Source of the DNA: Hyaloperonospora brassicae
Lineage: Eukaryota > Oomycota > Peronosporomycetes > Peronosporales > Peronosporaceae
Reading direction: 5' to 3'
Assembly: GCA_947650285.1 (NCBI GenBank)
Contig: CANTFL010000086.1
Location: forward strand, 558,001-622,000
DNA length: 64,000 nt
The notes under the pieces were generated by a model. That model was not told the DNA's origin. It ran no database searches and saw only the letters and a program-made list of their open reading frames with translations. The position numbers were made by a program, and so were the translations under genes. Shown piece by piece: positions 1 to 12,979 of the stretch. Positions within the stretch are counted from its first letter, which is position 1; every line of letters starts with the position of its first letter.

Positions 1-1131
1 TGGTCCGTCTCGCTGTTGCGGCTTCGCAACAGCGCTGGACCCACGCCCATTGCCCTTTCTGGCAAATGGTCGACGATTTCGCTCAGTACTGTTTGGTACT
101 GGGCGTGGAGCACTACACTCGTATGCGTAGTGCCCCAACTTCTGACAGCGATTGCACCTCTGCAATCGCTTGTTGTTTGTAGAGCGAGGTCTCTCGCTCT
201 CAACATAGCAGAGGTCCATTGGTTCTGGACCTCCGATCTCTTGTCGTCTCGGTGGACGGTAAGAGTTTGAGCTAGCATGAGCCTGTCTCATGCTAAAGTC
301 TTCCTGTTTCGCGGCTGATATCTCATCTTCCAGCGTATTCAGCTCAAGGCGGAACAGGTGGCTCCTGACGGGCCCTTCTGCGAGCCCTTGCATGAACACC
401 GTAATCAACGTGTGTTCATGTACTGGGTTGGCAGTTATACTACTCGCAAGGAGTCGTATATGTTGTGCGTAAGCGTGCACATCACGCTTACCCTGCTTGA
501 GTTTCAGGAGCTCTGAGCGAGCCCTGAACTCAGCACGTGGCGGCTCAAACGTTTGTCTGAGCCGGGACTTGAAGTCATCTAGCGACCTAAACACATTTGG
601 GTCGCTACTCTCGAGTCCCAGGGACCAAGTTTTGGCACGCCCTGCCAAGTGGGTCTGAGCAAATGTGAGTTTCATTTGCTCATCTTCGACGCGACGAGCC
701 CTTAGGGCTCTGTCGAGTTCGACAAACCATAGTAACAGGGAGTCCTCCGGGACTCCACTGTACTTGGAGATGTCGACTTTCATGACCTCGGGACGACGCG
801 CATGTGCCGTCCCGCCCACAGCAGCATGGAATTGCTGCTGTCTCAACAGCTCTGTCTGTTGAGCACCGAGTTCTCTCAACTGCTCGGCCTGTTGAGAGCC
901 TTGCTGGTGAAGCAAGGCTACTTTCTCCCTTTCGGTGACAAGTTCACTTTGGATGAGCTTGGCTATAGCGGCATGTTGTTGGTCTCTGTCTAGAGACTCC
1001 AACATGGTGCTAATGACGAAATCGCCTACGGTAGAACTCATTCGTTCTGCCGCACCCCATTCGATGTCACTCAAATGGGTAAACCCTTCACGCGTGGCGT
1101 GAAAGGTTTCTTCGTCATCCAACATGTTCAT
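1..1131 (-). CDS. gag: Ty3/gypsy Gag polyprotein, partial (C-terminus off the window)
   Basis: Gag forms the capsid-like particle of the retrotransposon and binds its RNA. Reading the minus strand from the ATG at 1131-1129 gives 377 codons without a stop to the window edge. The product starts MNMLDDEETFHATREGF. Residues of about 60-110 are Gln/Glu/Leu-rich and probably coiled coil. The retrotransposon-gag core follows, with recognisable stretches KVDISKYSGVPEDSLLLWF and LTFAQTHLAGRAKTWSLGL. Near residue 330 comes a CCHC zinc knuckle of the form C-N-R-C-Q-K-L-G-H-Y-A-Y-E-C. A second in-frame Met lies two codons downstream, and an in-frame TAG lies upstream of the first ATG. Several codon runs are themselves perfect hairpins, including the zinc-knuckle codons at 147-170. 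The family assignment is firm; the extent beyond the window is unknown. Confidence 0.92.
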   Translation of the reverse strand, partial: MNMLDDEETFHATREGFTHLSDIEWGAAERMSSTVGDFVISTMLESLDRDQQHAAIAKLIQSELVTEREKVALLHQQGSQQAEQLRELGAQQTELLRQQQFHAAVGGTAHARRPEVMKVDISKYSGVPEDSLLLWFVELDRALRARRVEDEQMKLTFAQTHLAGRAKTWSLGLESSDPNVFRSLDDFKSRLRQTFEPPRAEFRARSELLKLKQGKRDVHAYAQHIRLLASSITANPVHEHTLITVFMQGLAEGPVRSHLFRLELNTLEDEISAAKQEDFSMRQAHASSNSYRPPRRQEIGGPEPMDLCYVESERPRSTNNKRLQRCNRCQKLGHYAYECSAPRPVPNSTERNRRPFARKGNGRGSSAVAKPQQRDGP

Positions 1132-1162
1132 GTTGGATGCTGTGGTCCTTGGAAGGACTACG

Positions 1163-1175
1163 AAGTGCTACCAGG
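1163..1175 (-). other. Candidate primer-binding site of element A
   Basis: Immediately inside the LTR, the minus strand reads CCTGGTAGCACTTCG. TGGTAGC-type sequence next to a 5' LTR resembles the primer-binding sites that pair with the 3' end of initiator methionine tRNA in many Ty3/gypsy elements. The match beyond the first seven bases is poor, so the primer identity is an inference. Confidence 0.4.
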
Positions 1176-1791
1176 TGTAACGGGGCACACCCTTGCGTGA
1201 ACTTAACGCAAGGGTATCGAGTGCCCCGACAAGCGTACACGAGGCAAACGAGGAAGCGTAGATAAGGGAAAAGTAAAACTGTTGTATTAATATAACTAAG
1301 TCTTTTAACCACTGTCTCTTTGTTCAACCTGACTTAATTATGTTAATATAACTGAGTGTATGGTGACGTCTCGTCACCACTCATTGCGCGCGTCCTGCGG
1401 CGATTGGTGGGTTGATATCATCAAGATATCAAGCAATGAACAGACTCTTTGGTAGACCCTTCAATATCACCACTTCGGTGATATTGTTCAAAGAATATTC
1501 ACTTAATATTATTTGTTGTCACTTTCTTTATAAGTGACAATTCCATGTAACGGGCTGCCCCGTAACACACCACCCATTGCGCGCGTCCAGCAGCGATCGA
1601 TGGTTAATTTGCTTGATGTAGCATCTACATCAACCAAGAAGTGGAGCACCCACAAATATTACCCTTGGGGGTAATATTCCGACAACATTACCTCTTCTCG
1701 AGTGATGTTGATTGAATATTATCAAAATAGATAATGCTCAAAAATTTATGCTTTCTATCAATTTTTATGCAACGGGCTCACCCCGTTACAC
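1176..1791 (-). repeat. 5' LTR of element A (616 bp)
   Basis: On the plus strand the repeat begins TGTAACGGGG and ends CCCCGTTACA, a 10-bp perfect terminal inverted repeat with the TG...CA ends expected of an LTR. It aligns along much of its length with 54181-54646, which has target duplications and so confirms the boundaries. It contains a dense series of hairpins: a 17-bp two-part stem at 1182-1227, CAATATCACC/GGTGATATTG near 1467-1491, TTGATGTAG/CTACATCAA near 1613-1633 and AATATTACCC/GGGTAATATT near 1655-1678. Promoter and polyadenylation signals were not pinned down. Confidence 0.88.
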
Positions 1792-4700
1792 TCTTGGACT
1801 AATATGCGTCAGCTGTCCACTCAATGCTGAGGCGCTGCAGGCGAAGAGGAAATGACGATGCTTCGTGAAAAGCAAATGCAACGAGCGAACAATTTAGATC
1901 GAAATCTAGCGATCTTATTAGTACGTATAACAGCTTTTTTTATCTAGTATACAATGGAGGAAATAAAAATGCGCCCATAATCATGAGCATACAGAAGTAC
2001 ATCACAGAATTTAAAATTCACCAAAAATAAGATAAAATATGAATCATACGATGCGAATACAGTACAATACGTATTAGCGTTTTATACAATGTGAACGAAG
2101 ATACACCACCTAAAACTATTCGGATACATGAACCTATGTCTTCGCTCTTCTCGCTTATTTTATCATCTCGGGATACCTCACCTTCTCGGTCGGCTTTCAA
2201 ATTGCACACAAAGGGGAAGGTGCGCTCACGACTAAAAAAGTAGGCTAACATATCTCAAGATGTTGAAAGTACGGCTATATCTTACAATGATTGATCCATT
2301 TTGTATAATGTACAGATGTTGTGATGTGTTGGTGTCTACCCGGCGGTATCTTTGTGAAAGAATAAGGTGAGCTAGCACCATAATTAAATGGAGTAAACAG
2401 TGCTGAATTAGATGTTTAATTACGTCCTAAGGCAGCATAGACGGGCGGAAAGACAAGCAAAAAGAGCAGATAGATTCAACGTATTTTTTACAAATATGTT
2501 TCGGTGCGACGGTAGTGGCTCATGCAGATTCTTGCTGCGAATCTAAATGTCAAGGAATTCATCTTGCCGGACTTAGAACTTACTAGATTTGGCAACAGGA
2601 CAAAAGAGGCATCCGACGTCAGGGGATGTGCCTGTTTAAAATGCAACTAGCAAAAAAATGCACGCTTGCCATCGACAACATTTACAATGTCTTGTGTATG
2701 CGAAAACCTACATTTATTGAGATCGTTGTGTACTGGCTCATAACTTCTTTGATTGATTTTCCAAATGAAGAATCGATAATACACTTGGAGCTGTGTCTGC
2801 GTTGTAACAGAATTTTTGCGTTTGCTCGTTTTAAAACAATACGAAACCAATAGCGATGGCATTGTTTGTGCAACGATGTTTTGTCTTTCAGCCGAAATAT
2901 AGCGACAACAAGCGTCCACAGCTATTAGATTCTATTCGCTAACAGCTTATATTAAAAGGTGACGGGTTACGGGAAGTAATCCACGCGACATTATGGTTTC
3001 GGACCACGCGCGACTGTTCACGGTAGGTGCGTCATTGGAGACCGCGATGTGAGTTCAGAGCGACTTTGAAAGATAGTAGCGAGCAGGAAAGCCTACAAAT
3101 GCATAGTGTAAAATCAGTGTGAGTTTTACATTTACGCTCAAAGACAGAGGCTGTAATGAAATAGATGAGGCTACGACTTCGAGACGACGACGCTAGATAG
3201 CAACATACTAAGTGTAATCTTAAAAGACTAGTAGTACAATGGTAATTTGTAACAATGCATCATAAAAAATGCAATTCGTCCAATTTCTTAGTACATAATT
3301 GAGTTGCTGATGTCCAGAATATAAGATGATAGATGCGGTGTATATTTACGCTATGTAGAAACAATACACATAGTTGTGAGCATCACACCCTCGCCTGAAT
3401 ACTCGTGCCCTTTATTATTACATCTTGCATACATAGTTGTATTGATTCGTCTTTGTTTGTAAGGCGGAATAATATACTAAGAAGTATCTCTGTACCATTT
3501 GACGACTTTGTCTGTGTATTTGGTATTGCATTCATTTCATACAATACCAAATACATAGACTTACTGTTCTTGCCACGTACGCAATTATATAAATCTATTT
3601 TTCCATTTCGGGCGAGTAAAAGCGTACGACTAATTACAAAATTCTTATACAGTGTGCAATTATAATTGTGATATTACACTGAAAAGCAGTGTCCTTAATC
3701 TATCACCGGACGATTCCTACGCTTGTGACTCAATCAATTATTTATTAGGCGTCATTTGGTCTTACGCATATAAATATAATCATGTAGTTTTTTGTACGAA
3801 TACCTGCTTATTTTGTAAACGCTTTAAATTTTTCAGAATACACAGAGCGATACCAACAATTTATAATAAGATTTTCTTAATCACATATCGATATGACGTA
3901 TCCATATTTTGGGGTAAGCACTTGTCAAATTCGATGATTTTTATGAATCGTAAAGATGTTTCGACATATCATTAACTTTACCGTCTAGCCTCAACAACGC
4001 AACGAAAGTCGTCATTGGTCAGAGTAATGAGAATCAAACAATTACAAATAAGATCCATAGTCCAGCCACATCGCGACGATAAGCCTAAATTCTAGTATCA
4101 GTAAGTGACACCTCATCGAACAGCGACCATTTCTCCACTTTAGTAGATGCAAACAAAGTAAATACTCATAAACTGTTGCTTTCGCTACGGTCTTAGCCCA
4201 CCTACATGTCATGCGAATCTTTATCTCCAATCAGCAGTCGATTGTAATAATTTCACGACACCTTTGATACGCTATTTGCGGAACGAACGCTATATGGAAT
4301 CATATGATTGTAAATTGGGCAAGAAAATTAAGCAGTTTTTGCGTCCCACATTATGATCCACAATCGAGAAGAGAAGTCCAATGTATCAATTAGCGCAGCC
4401 ACCGTTCGCGAGCGAACCAATGTCCAGGCCAAATTATTTGACACATTACACATGAAACTTTTGTTAAATTCTAGATATGAATGCTTTCAGCTAATGTTGT
4501 TAAGTTTGTCGTGCCTTCTTCTCTATAGCTCATAAATATCTCATAAGTTCGTCTTTCATTACGATGACGACTACAGCTGGTTGTGGGAGATTCAGAACGT
4601 CATAAAATTTTCATTTTCAAAAATAGAAGTCTAACTTCAATAAAACGTTTTCCGTTATATACGCTATAAAGCAGGCGGCAACCAAACTCTACAGAAGAAC

Positions 4701-7700
4701 TTCTTCTTCAAATTTTTATGTTTAAAAAGATCGCGCTAGCGGGAAGTGTACAGGCTTCAAGACTTTATATTCGGTAATTTACCGCAAGGACTAACTTTTA
4801 CCTCATCAGACTTGACTATATGACTTTAATTTATCAATGGATTTACGTATAACGAATTGAGGATGTGTTGATAAAGACCACTTCCGGATAATTCCACCAT
4901 ACAAATGTCGAGAGCCATTGATGCGGTTATATATAGTTATATCGCATTCTTCGTCATCTACCCGTTTGTAAAATTTGACGCAATATGTCTAGATGTTGCA
5001 TATCATGTAATTAGCCAAGAGTGCAGAGCAAACCTTTTAGGCGGACCGTATAAGTGCACGATACAAATTTACTTCGAATAGAAGGAGTCACGTTATTCGA
5101 CTTTCTTATTTGCCCTGCCATGTGTCGTAGGACACAATTCAATAGGTTGTTTGCACCCTCATTTATGCTCAATACCAAATTACATTATTGCGGTATGACT
5201 GGCATACTTCCTATGTATAGAGAGCTGGTAAACGGGTGCTTTTTGACGTCGCTTTGCATTATCATCGTCACATATTCTTAAATATTTAACAATGTTATGA
5301 CCGATAATAAGAAAGCGGTGGTAGTACTACAACTAAAATGATGCTGCTTTTGGTGAGCACAATAATATGAAGCTCAAGATATTGTGGTCTAAAAGATAAT
5401 TAAATCATTACATTCAATTATCTTATCTTGACAAGTACAATCATCCGTGTGTCAAGATGCTGATAGTTAATGAGTTTCCATGCATCGGGAAATCGGTAAT
5501 CGTGTGTAACACAAACGGGTGATGATATGATAACGCTGTAGATGTTCCTTAACCTGTCATTATAATGTTCGTTACAATCACTTTCATTGATTGGAACTCA
5601 ATAAGTGAATACTCAACGGCCTATTCGACATTCGGCAATCGTTTGTTGAGATCTCTCTCTTGCAATATGAATATACAGTATTTGTATTATGGACATAAAA
5701 TAGTATATTTGTCTTTCATTGTCATTTGTATGTAAAAATTTGGAGAACGCACGTATAGTATATAACACGAGGAACATTTGTATCTACGCCTTGTGGTAAC
5801 CTTGTTTATTTTTCAAGTATCGAGTGCATACTTTTCTACACAATTTTTTTTGTTTGTTAACCTACTGTAAACGATTAGTTGATGCGCTTCTTGTTCAAAT
5901 ATAATATTCGACATGTTTTTATGGTATACAAAGTACATTGTAAGAAGATAATGATAATGCTATAATTAATGGATTCTATCTATTGATTATATTTGAGGAG
6001 ACAAAACTTTTTATACTTCAAATTATACCTCGATTACCGCAATAGATCAGCGTTAGCATGTAATGAGTATAATATACTGTACTTTGTTATTTACACGTAC
6101 AAGTGTCGTTTAAATCTCGATCATATCACCGAGTACAGTCGATACTGAACTATGGCATTATCTAAACCATTCAAAAATTCCGATTTGGAATTCATTTTGA
6201 TCTGCTGCTAGACCTGTGTTAAAACCGATTTTGTTTGGCTTCAAGGAGAATGAAATAAGCAACAGTCGATATCTGACGATATTGCTCACGGTTTGTAGAT
6301 TAATTTTGCAAATTGAATAAAGCTAGGTCCTTGCTTCAGAATCAGTCCTATATGCTTTCGCAGAAGCAGATCTGCGTTAGTATAAAATAAATTCTTGCGG
6401 CGTATTGGTTGCAACGGCTTTGTAATGCAGAAACACGTTTGTATCTCGTAATTACCCCTGACGACGACTGGGAAGATGAATTCGATTCAAACTGATGTTT
6501 CCGAGATGTTTGTAAACGAGATTTCATCTATCTCACACGAATATTTTTAATGGTCTCCACGCATCATTTAATTCGTCGGGCATTATCAAGCCAATCCCTT
6601 GACTCTTTCGATAGAAACGGTTGCCATTGCGCATATTGTATCAACGAATGTCCAAAATCGTCTGCCGCAAAAGCTTATTAGAGGCGCTGTCAACTCGTTC
6701 TGTTTGTTAGACGTGCAAAAAGTCCTCTCCTCCAAAAGAGCAGACGCCTGGTTTATTTTTTTGCAAAAGATGCGGAAAAATTCTGATTGTTATGAATTCA
6801 ACGATATACCATTAGTGTTGATAAAAAACTCAATCTTTTCCGGATGGGATCAATGCGATCCCGATCGAGATGTTCACATATGTAGTCCTGATTCGGATTT
6901 GCACATATGAGGGTCTAATATAAATAGAGCAAAAGGCGATCTTGATTGAGATTGGATGAACGCGATTCGGACTTGGAGCTGCAAGACGATCGCTATCGTG
7001 TAGCAGAAGTAGATAGGAGAAATATGCGATCGCGTTTAAGCTTTGATAAAGCTAAAATAGTTGCAACGCCACCCTAAAGAATTTTGATGCGAATCAAATG
7101 CCTCTGATCGAAGTATATTCCAGTATATGGGTAGTATCGGCTACGTTACTCAGAAGCATAATGGATTCTAATGGCATGTCACCTTTTTATTTGTACGCTA
7201 AATCCTGATGAGTTCATTTCTTAACGGTCGATAGAGAGGTACTTGACTGCTTCTTTATCTTATCATTTGTTCTAATATGCTGCCTCGCGCTACATTAAAG
7301 AGTTCACGAGATGACAAAATTTAGCATCATGGTTTATGCAATCCTCTGAACTCATTTGAATACTGCACAGATGATCCGATCGCCTTGCCATCGAACTAAA
7401 CACATACAAATTAGACGGATGGAGAACGGCGGGATATATACTTGACTCGTTGGGTTTGAGTATAACTCTGCAGGATGATGTGGACGATGTGTCAATGACA
7501 ATTCTAACACGAGTATAACAGAGACAGCAAAGTAGCATGCCACGCATTACTTTTAAGAAAATGCGAACCTGATCATTGAACAGTTGCGATGGTTCAGCTG
7601 GGCTAAAGAGGAAGGACAAAGCTTGAGCGCGAACATGCATAGCCTACCTAGGTGGACGATCGTATTTGCATTTTCTGATATCGACACTGATATGACAATA

Positions 7701-10700
7701 AGTTAAGCTGAACTTCATGGGTCATGGGATATGCTAGCCAGCTGAGGCAGGGGCGGGTGATCAATTGCGATGAATCGAATTTGGTGATCAGGCTAACCCG
7801 CGGTCAAACCGACTGCAAGGCACCTGGTCACGGTTTCTACTTAATGAAATCAAATAGAGACTTCATTCGTGACCAATCCACGATTTACTTTATGTGAAGC
7901 GTGACTGGAATCAGAGAGCGGATCGATTAGCAATTTGAAGTTCTAGAGAAAGGGAAGGGCTCTATGATTTGATTTTCTTAACAAGATAATTAAGATTTGA
8001 TCGCAACGAATTAAAATAATTGTTGATACCTAGAAAAGTCGAAAACGCGTTGAAAGTGGCCGCCGTCACCGACATTTATAGGTGCATCAGAATAACATTC
8101 AACAGTCGCCGTCTGTGGACAAGTTAGATTGTATGTAGCACATTGTCTTACTATTTCTATCACAAATGTGTAAATTATAAGTAGTTTAAGGTGATGCAGT
8201 CGTACGAAGGGATACTTTTAATCGACAAAGACGGTTTCGTAAGAGTTGAGTAATATACAAGGCGGTTTAAAGATAAATGAAAAGCTATTTAAATGCTATG
8301 CGCTTCGCGATTATGAATTTAACGTGCCCGATCGCGGATGTTGATAGCCTATACCAGAAGAAATTTTACAATGTAATAATGGAAGATATAGTATTATATA
8401 AAAATCGTAGTGCATTACGGAAATGTACCGACTTGCAAATTCAGAAATTGCTGGATTTTGGGCGATCGACGATCCTGGGCAATTCGTGATGATATACAGA
8501 CAACAAGTACGTCAATGATCTTTGACATCTGTCGAAGACGAGGTGGTGATGAGGATAATCATGTGAATTCGTTTATAATTTGAACAAGAATGTCAAAGTG
8601 GCTCGTCGGAAGGAACCAGAAAATGCTAGAAGGAGGGTTAAACAAAATCTAGGGATCACAATGTCCCTCGATCACACTTTGCCCGATGATTCGAAGAAGG
8701 TAGAGTAATAACGAAAACGATGCGCGGAAAGATCGGTACTGGATGTCGACTAAAATCCAGGGGACAATTGTAGTAAAAATTGTTTGGCAAATTAGCGACA
8801 ATAGAACTAGTATGGATATACGATCAATGGAGATGGTCGGACAAGGCTCGTCGCACATCGTTATTATGTGTGTGCGGAGTATGATTAAATCGAATATCTC
8901 GTGTCAAGCGGGGCGAATAGGGCCTAGGATTTTAATTCTTCGCAACTCGCGATCCGCGGTCGACGATCAAGAACAAGATAAAGGTACATCGTGTTCGTCT
9001 ATACCGCAGAACGCGATTCGCGAGAGAATATCAAGAGAAAGATATCCATTCATTATATCAGTGCTTACCGCACAACGCGATCTGAGATCTGCGATCCACG
9101 AAACATGACCCGCTATCCGTTGTCTTCGATATGAGTTAATATCGCGATACAAAAAATTGACGTGTACCAGACAGCAACCGTTAGTGTGTACCATATATAG
9201 TTATTCGGCATCCAGTAGTAAATTAAGTGAGTCACGTCTTACAAGAGGAAAATAAGCGATGATCGACGATCAGAGGCAGAAGGTTTATGTTTAAGTGTAG
9301 GCATAGTATTAGTTCTAGGTTCATGATTTAAATATTATACAGAGTTTAATTATATTGTCAGTGCACGTGTCGACTTCTCTTCCGAATTAGAGTATTGACC
9401 GCTCGACGTAGAAAACGTCACTCATTTTAATGAAGTGATATCATTAATTTGTTTGGATAGGGATCAAGGAATCTCACGACAACTTCCCTAACTTGATCGG
9501 ACGCAGCAACACAATCGGAGGAAATACGCAAGACCGCGAGACAGCTCAAGTGGTCAGAAAGTTAAGCGGATCAAACATTTAATTATTGGACAATGCTGTA
9601 TCGTCGATATCGGGGTGCATTATACCAAGCACTGTAAACGTATATCCGTGATATTGTGAAGACTTCGCGCGGTTACCCCTTACCCCATTAAAAATGCACT
9701 CAAGTTTTCCTCGATACACGTTCTCCTATTAAGTGCAGACCGCTCTATCAGCAGGTACATAAGGTGAGAAAGGAAACATACAAGTGAAACGGAGTGCCCC
9801 CCCCCGACAATCGGTTTTCTGGGCGCCTGTTGTGTAGTAGGGATCCCAATAAAGATCGCCGCTACACCAAATTGTCGATTTCATAGTAAACATTCACCTG
9901 TTGCTGTGCAAGATGCAAAATGTCATGAATAAACACCTTAGTATAAATTATTTGTTGAGTGATACTAAAGGGGCCTATGTGCGAAGTTTAAAGCAGCTCG
10001 ATATCGACTACTTTCTTTTCAGCTACACGCACGTTGTCTAGTCGCTCGTTTAGGCTCATTCTAACGAACTTAGTCGTAATTTAACTCTTGCTATCGACGA
10101 AAAGCATTATCACTATTCGAATACAACCGCGTAATAAATAATTAACTGAACCATAATGAGATGATATGTAGATCGTCCTCTCGCGAGATGTACTAACAAT
10201 AGTCCAGACATCATTCTAAGGGAGCAAAATTTGCTGCGTTATGTTATATCCAATACCGAATTTTTCATATAAAACCTAGATATGTGGCAGAAAAAGTTGT
10301 TTGAATAAAACAGAATTCTTGGTTTCTCATTTGGCCGAGTATACTGTGTTACTTTTTACATTATAAATGATGAAAAATCACAAGCTTATAGGTATTATCA
10401 TTTATTAAACAGACATGATGCAATAATCGTGATGCGCTTAATATATGGATATATCATAGCGCATCAATTTTCTACAATTGGAAAAATAGCGGAAGCGTTA
10501 TGGGACAGGCTACGAAATGCACTGCTATTCGTTGAGTGGTAATATTGTGAATCAATTGACGTAGTTTCAGTCCACTTTTTTACGTAATAATTTGACTCGA
10601 TCTACGACTTTTTCGGATTCCTGTTCATTGAGATATTGCGTAACAGGTTACACCAAGATGACCCTATCCCTAATCGAGTTTGCTCTGTATTAGAATGATC

Positions 10701-12979
10701 TTTAACGAAATGGAAAAAGGAGCTTAGACGCTGAGATAACTGGATTTAAACAACACTAAATGAGATAACGGAGGCTTATCTTGAATATTGTAGATTGTAT
10801 GAGGCAGCACAAATCAAATACAGAGGGGTGGAGAGACGTATGATAGATCAACCTGGTTGGCCGAACATTTCACACACACGTCCATATTAAATTGTGACGT
10901 AATTCGTGATACTTGCCCATATCGATTGGCGTGGTACGATGTCATTGCAATAGCAACTGAAAGCAACTTCAATCCCAAAAGCCATAGAAATCTGATAGGA
11001 CAAAATCTTTATGCCGGAACAAAAACGAATACGCAAAAAACGAGCAAAACATTTACATGGCAGCAAATGAATCACGACTTTCCCTCCTTACGACGGCGAA
11101 CCTTGAAAAGGTGGCAGGCAATCGATAGTACTAGAAATACCAGGATTTTCAATTTTTCATCGTAAACAATGTATCTATATCGCGTTTTATATAATCAACT
11201 TGGTATGTTTTAGCGCAAAGGCGCTTCCTATGTTAAGTAGAATGACCGCGCTAGCCAAATTAATCGCAAATAAGTCGTTTTCGCGCGAACGGGATTGCCT
11301 GAATGACTAGCTTATGATTCACCAGACACCTAAAGGTAGATCGGAGATCAAGCGCACTCATACCACTTCTTTAAATTTTTAATTGGATATTGCTTTCTCC
11401 TTCCTGATGTACGGAAGACGTTGCGGGCGTCTACGATTTGTTTCCGTCATTCAATTCAATTGATTCTTGAGATAATCGTCAAATTCATCTTCACCGCGTG
11501 GCGAGTATCACAAGAGCCCGAACACTGTAAGATAAGATGTGAAAGTATCTGAAGTGTGATTGTTTAATGCTGACAAAGCAGACCAAGTGAAAATGATGCG
11601 CATCGTATATACGTGTTTCGAATGTAATCTAATCTTACAATCGACGAAGTGGAACGAATTTTTGTTTTTTATTGACAAGCTCCAGATTATGGCCCACCTT
11701 ATTATTTATATTTACCAAATGGACTATCGGTTGGGTGGTGACGTAACCAGGTGTCCCTGATGCCTGGTATGAATATGAATACATTTGTCAAGCTAAATAG
11801 TTGCTCAAGCCACTGAGTTTAGTGTAAACCCTGAATGACTGCAAGAACCTTGTCGTTAAGGTCAATGCTGCGGTATTCTTGCCTAATAAGTTGACTTATT
11901 GTATGAGTCAATGACATACTGCTTATTGCATATTCTGGGTCATGACATCAGCAGATAAAACTGCTAAAACTTTAGTCCTAGAAGATCGCGTGAGTTCTGA
12001 GCAATCAGACGCGTGTACTATTCAGCACAAAATAATTGTTAACTTGGCTATTATGCTATTGACGCATACAACAAGTCCCTGTTGGTATGTGATGTTGAGT
12101 AGTCCACGTGACTTCGAACAAGAGCGTGATATGCAGCTGTGTCCGAAGCTTGATGTCGTTATAGGACGCGCTGTCTACACAGTAAAGCGAATTTTGAAAT
12201 TAAGTGCACAGGATAATTTATGGAATCCACATGGTAAGGATCGAAATGGTTTTGCAGTTCAGCAAAGATAATTCGGCTGTTGACTGACATATTTTGAGCT
12301 CAATTCCATGATTCAGCCATCTCTCTTAGGACGGAATTTTAAAGGATATTCCGCCGGTAAGGGCGTGCAAGCACAATCATGGCGCTGAAGGTCTCGTCTA
12401 CACACTGACGAAGACGGAAAACGTGCAAGCGACAAAGATTATGGCGCAAGGAAAAAGACGCGAAGATCGGCGTCTCCATAAGTTCTTCAAAATGCAGAAA
12501 CGATTCAAGCGGAGGTCTATGCTAGATTCCAAACGAGAAAAGCAAAAGTCTCTACCTGTAGGGGCTGATAATTGTGTGCGGCACGAAACTTTCGCACACA
12601 AGGTAAGTGACAGGGACACGCATTTGTACCGAGAATAGACAAAGACAAGTATGCTGAAGGTGGACATGCTTAGGTGAGCGCAGCGGTCGCTTGTCCACAA
12701 GGCAACGATTAGACCACTACGAGATCTTACGAAAGGAGCCTCCGTGTCAGGGTTGTTGTGGGTCACGTTTGTTGAAGAGGAGCTACAGATGAACCGACAG
12801 CTTAGCCGTCATAGAGTATTGTTGGAACAGAGTTAATAAATCGGCAACTCAAATCTTTTTCAACGCCTTAGCTGCTGAGCGTGAGCATATAAACACTTTA
12901 TTGTGACAGGAGACGATCTAAATCTGGCCAAGCAACTTAATCTACTGCTAGTAACGTGCGTAGAAGCTATTTAAGCAGC
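1792..12979. other. AT-rich stretch with no recognisable gene
   Basis: Open frames here are short and show no family I can recognise. The longest are about 100-120 codons: 6599-6910 and 8743-9108 on plus, 7290-7640 on minus, and 11942-12271 on plus. None has a domain, a codon pattern or a neighbouring exon that would support a gene. From about 6.8 kb the sequence becomes noticeably rich in GATC-containing words, a property shared with the decayed retroelement that follows. Parts may therefore be older flanks or copies of that element, but I could not align them. A poly-C run lies at about 9796-9805. Confidence 0.6.

Larger units (their letters stand above)
1..1791 (-). mobile_element. Element A: Ty3/gypsy LTR retrotransposon, 5' end only (LTR, primer site, gag)
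   Basis: The element is transcribed leftwards and leaves the window at position 1, so protease, reverse transcriptase, integrase and 3' LTR are not visible. Seen directly: an LTR with TG...CA ends (1176-1791), a short leader, and a gag frame with no stop from 1131 to 1. Because gag is fully open, this copy looks younger than the other retroelements here. Its LTR family recurs as a solo LTR at 54181-54646 and as a decayed copy near 52.0 kb. The internal region and the LTR are both full of short inverted repeats. The five bases outside the LTR are 1792-1796 (ctctt); the matching duplication would lie outside the window. Confidence 0.88.

Noticed and set aside
9796..9806. Poly-C run
   Set aside because: A simple homopolymer with no associated structure.
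12398..12766. Open frames on both strands with a basic or hydrophobic product
   Set aside because: No motif, mutual overlap, and location beside a decayed retroelement; not supported as genes.
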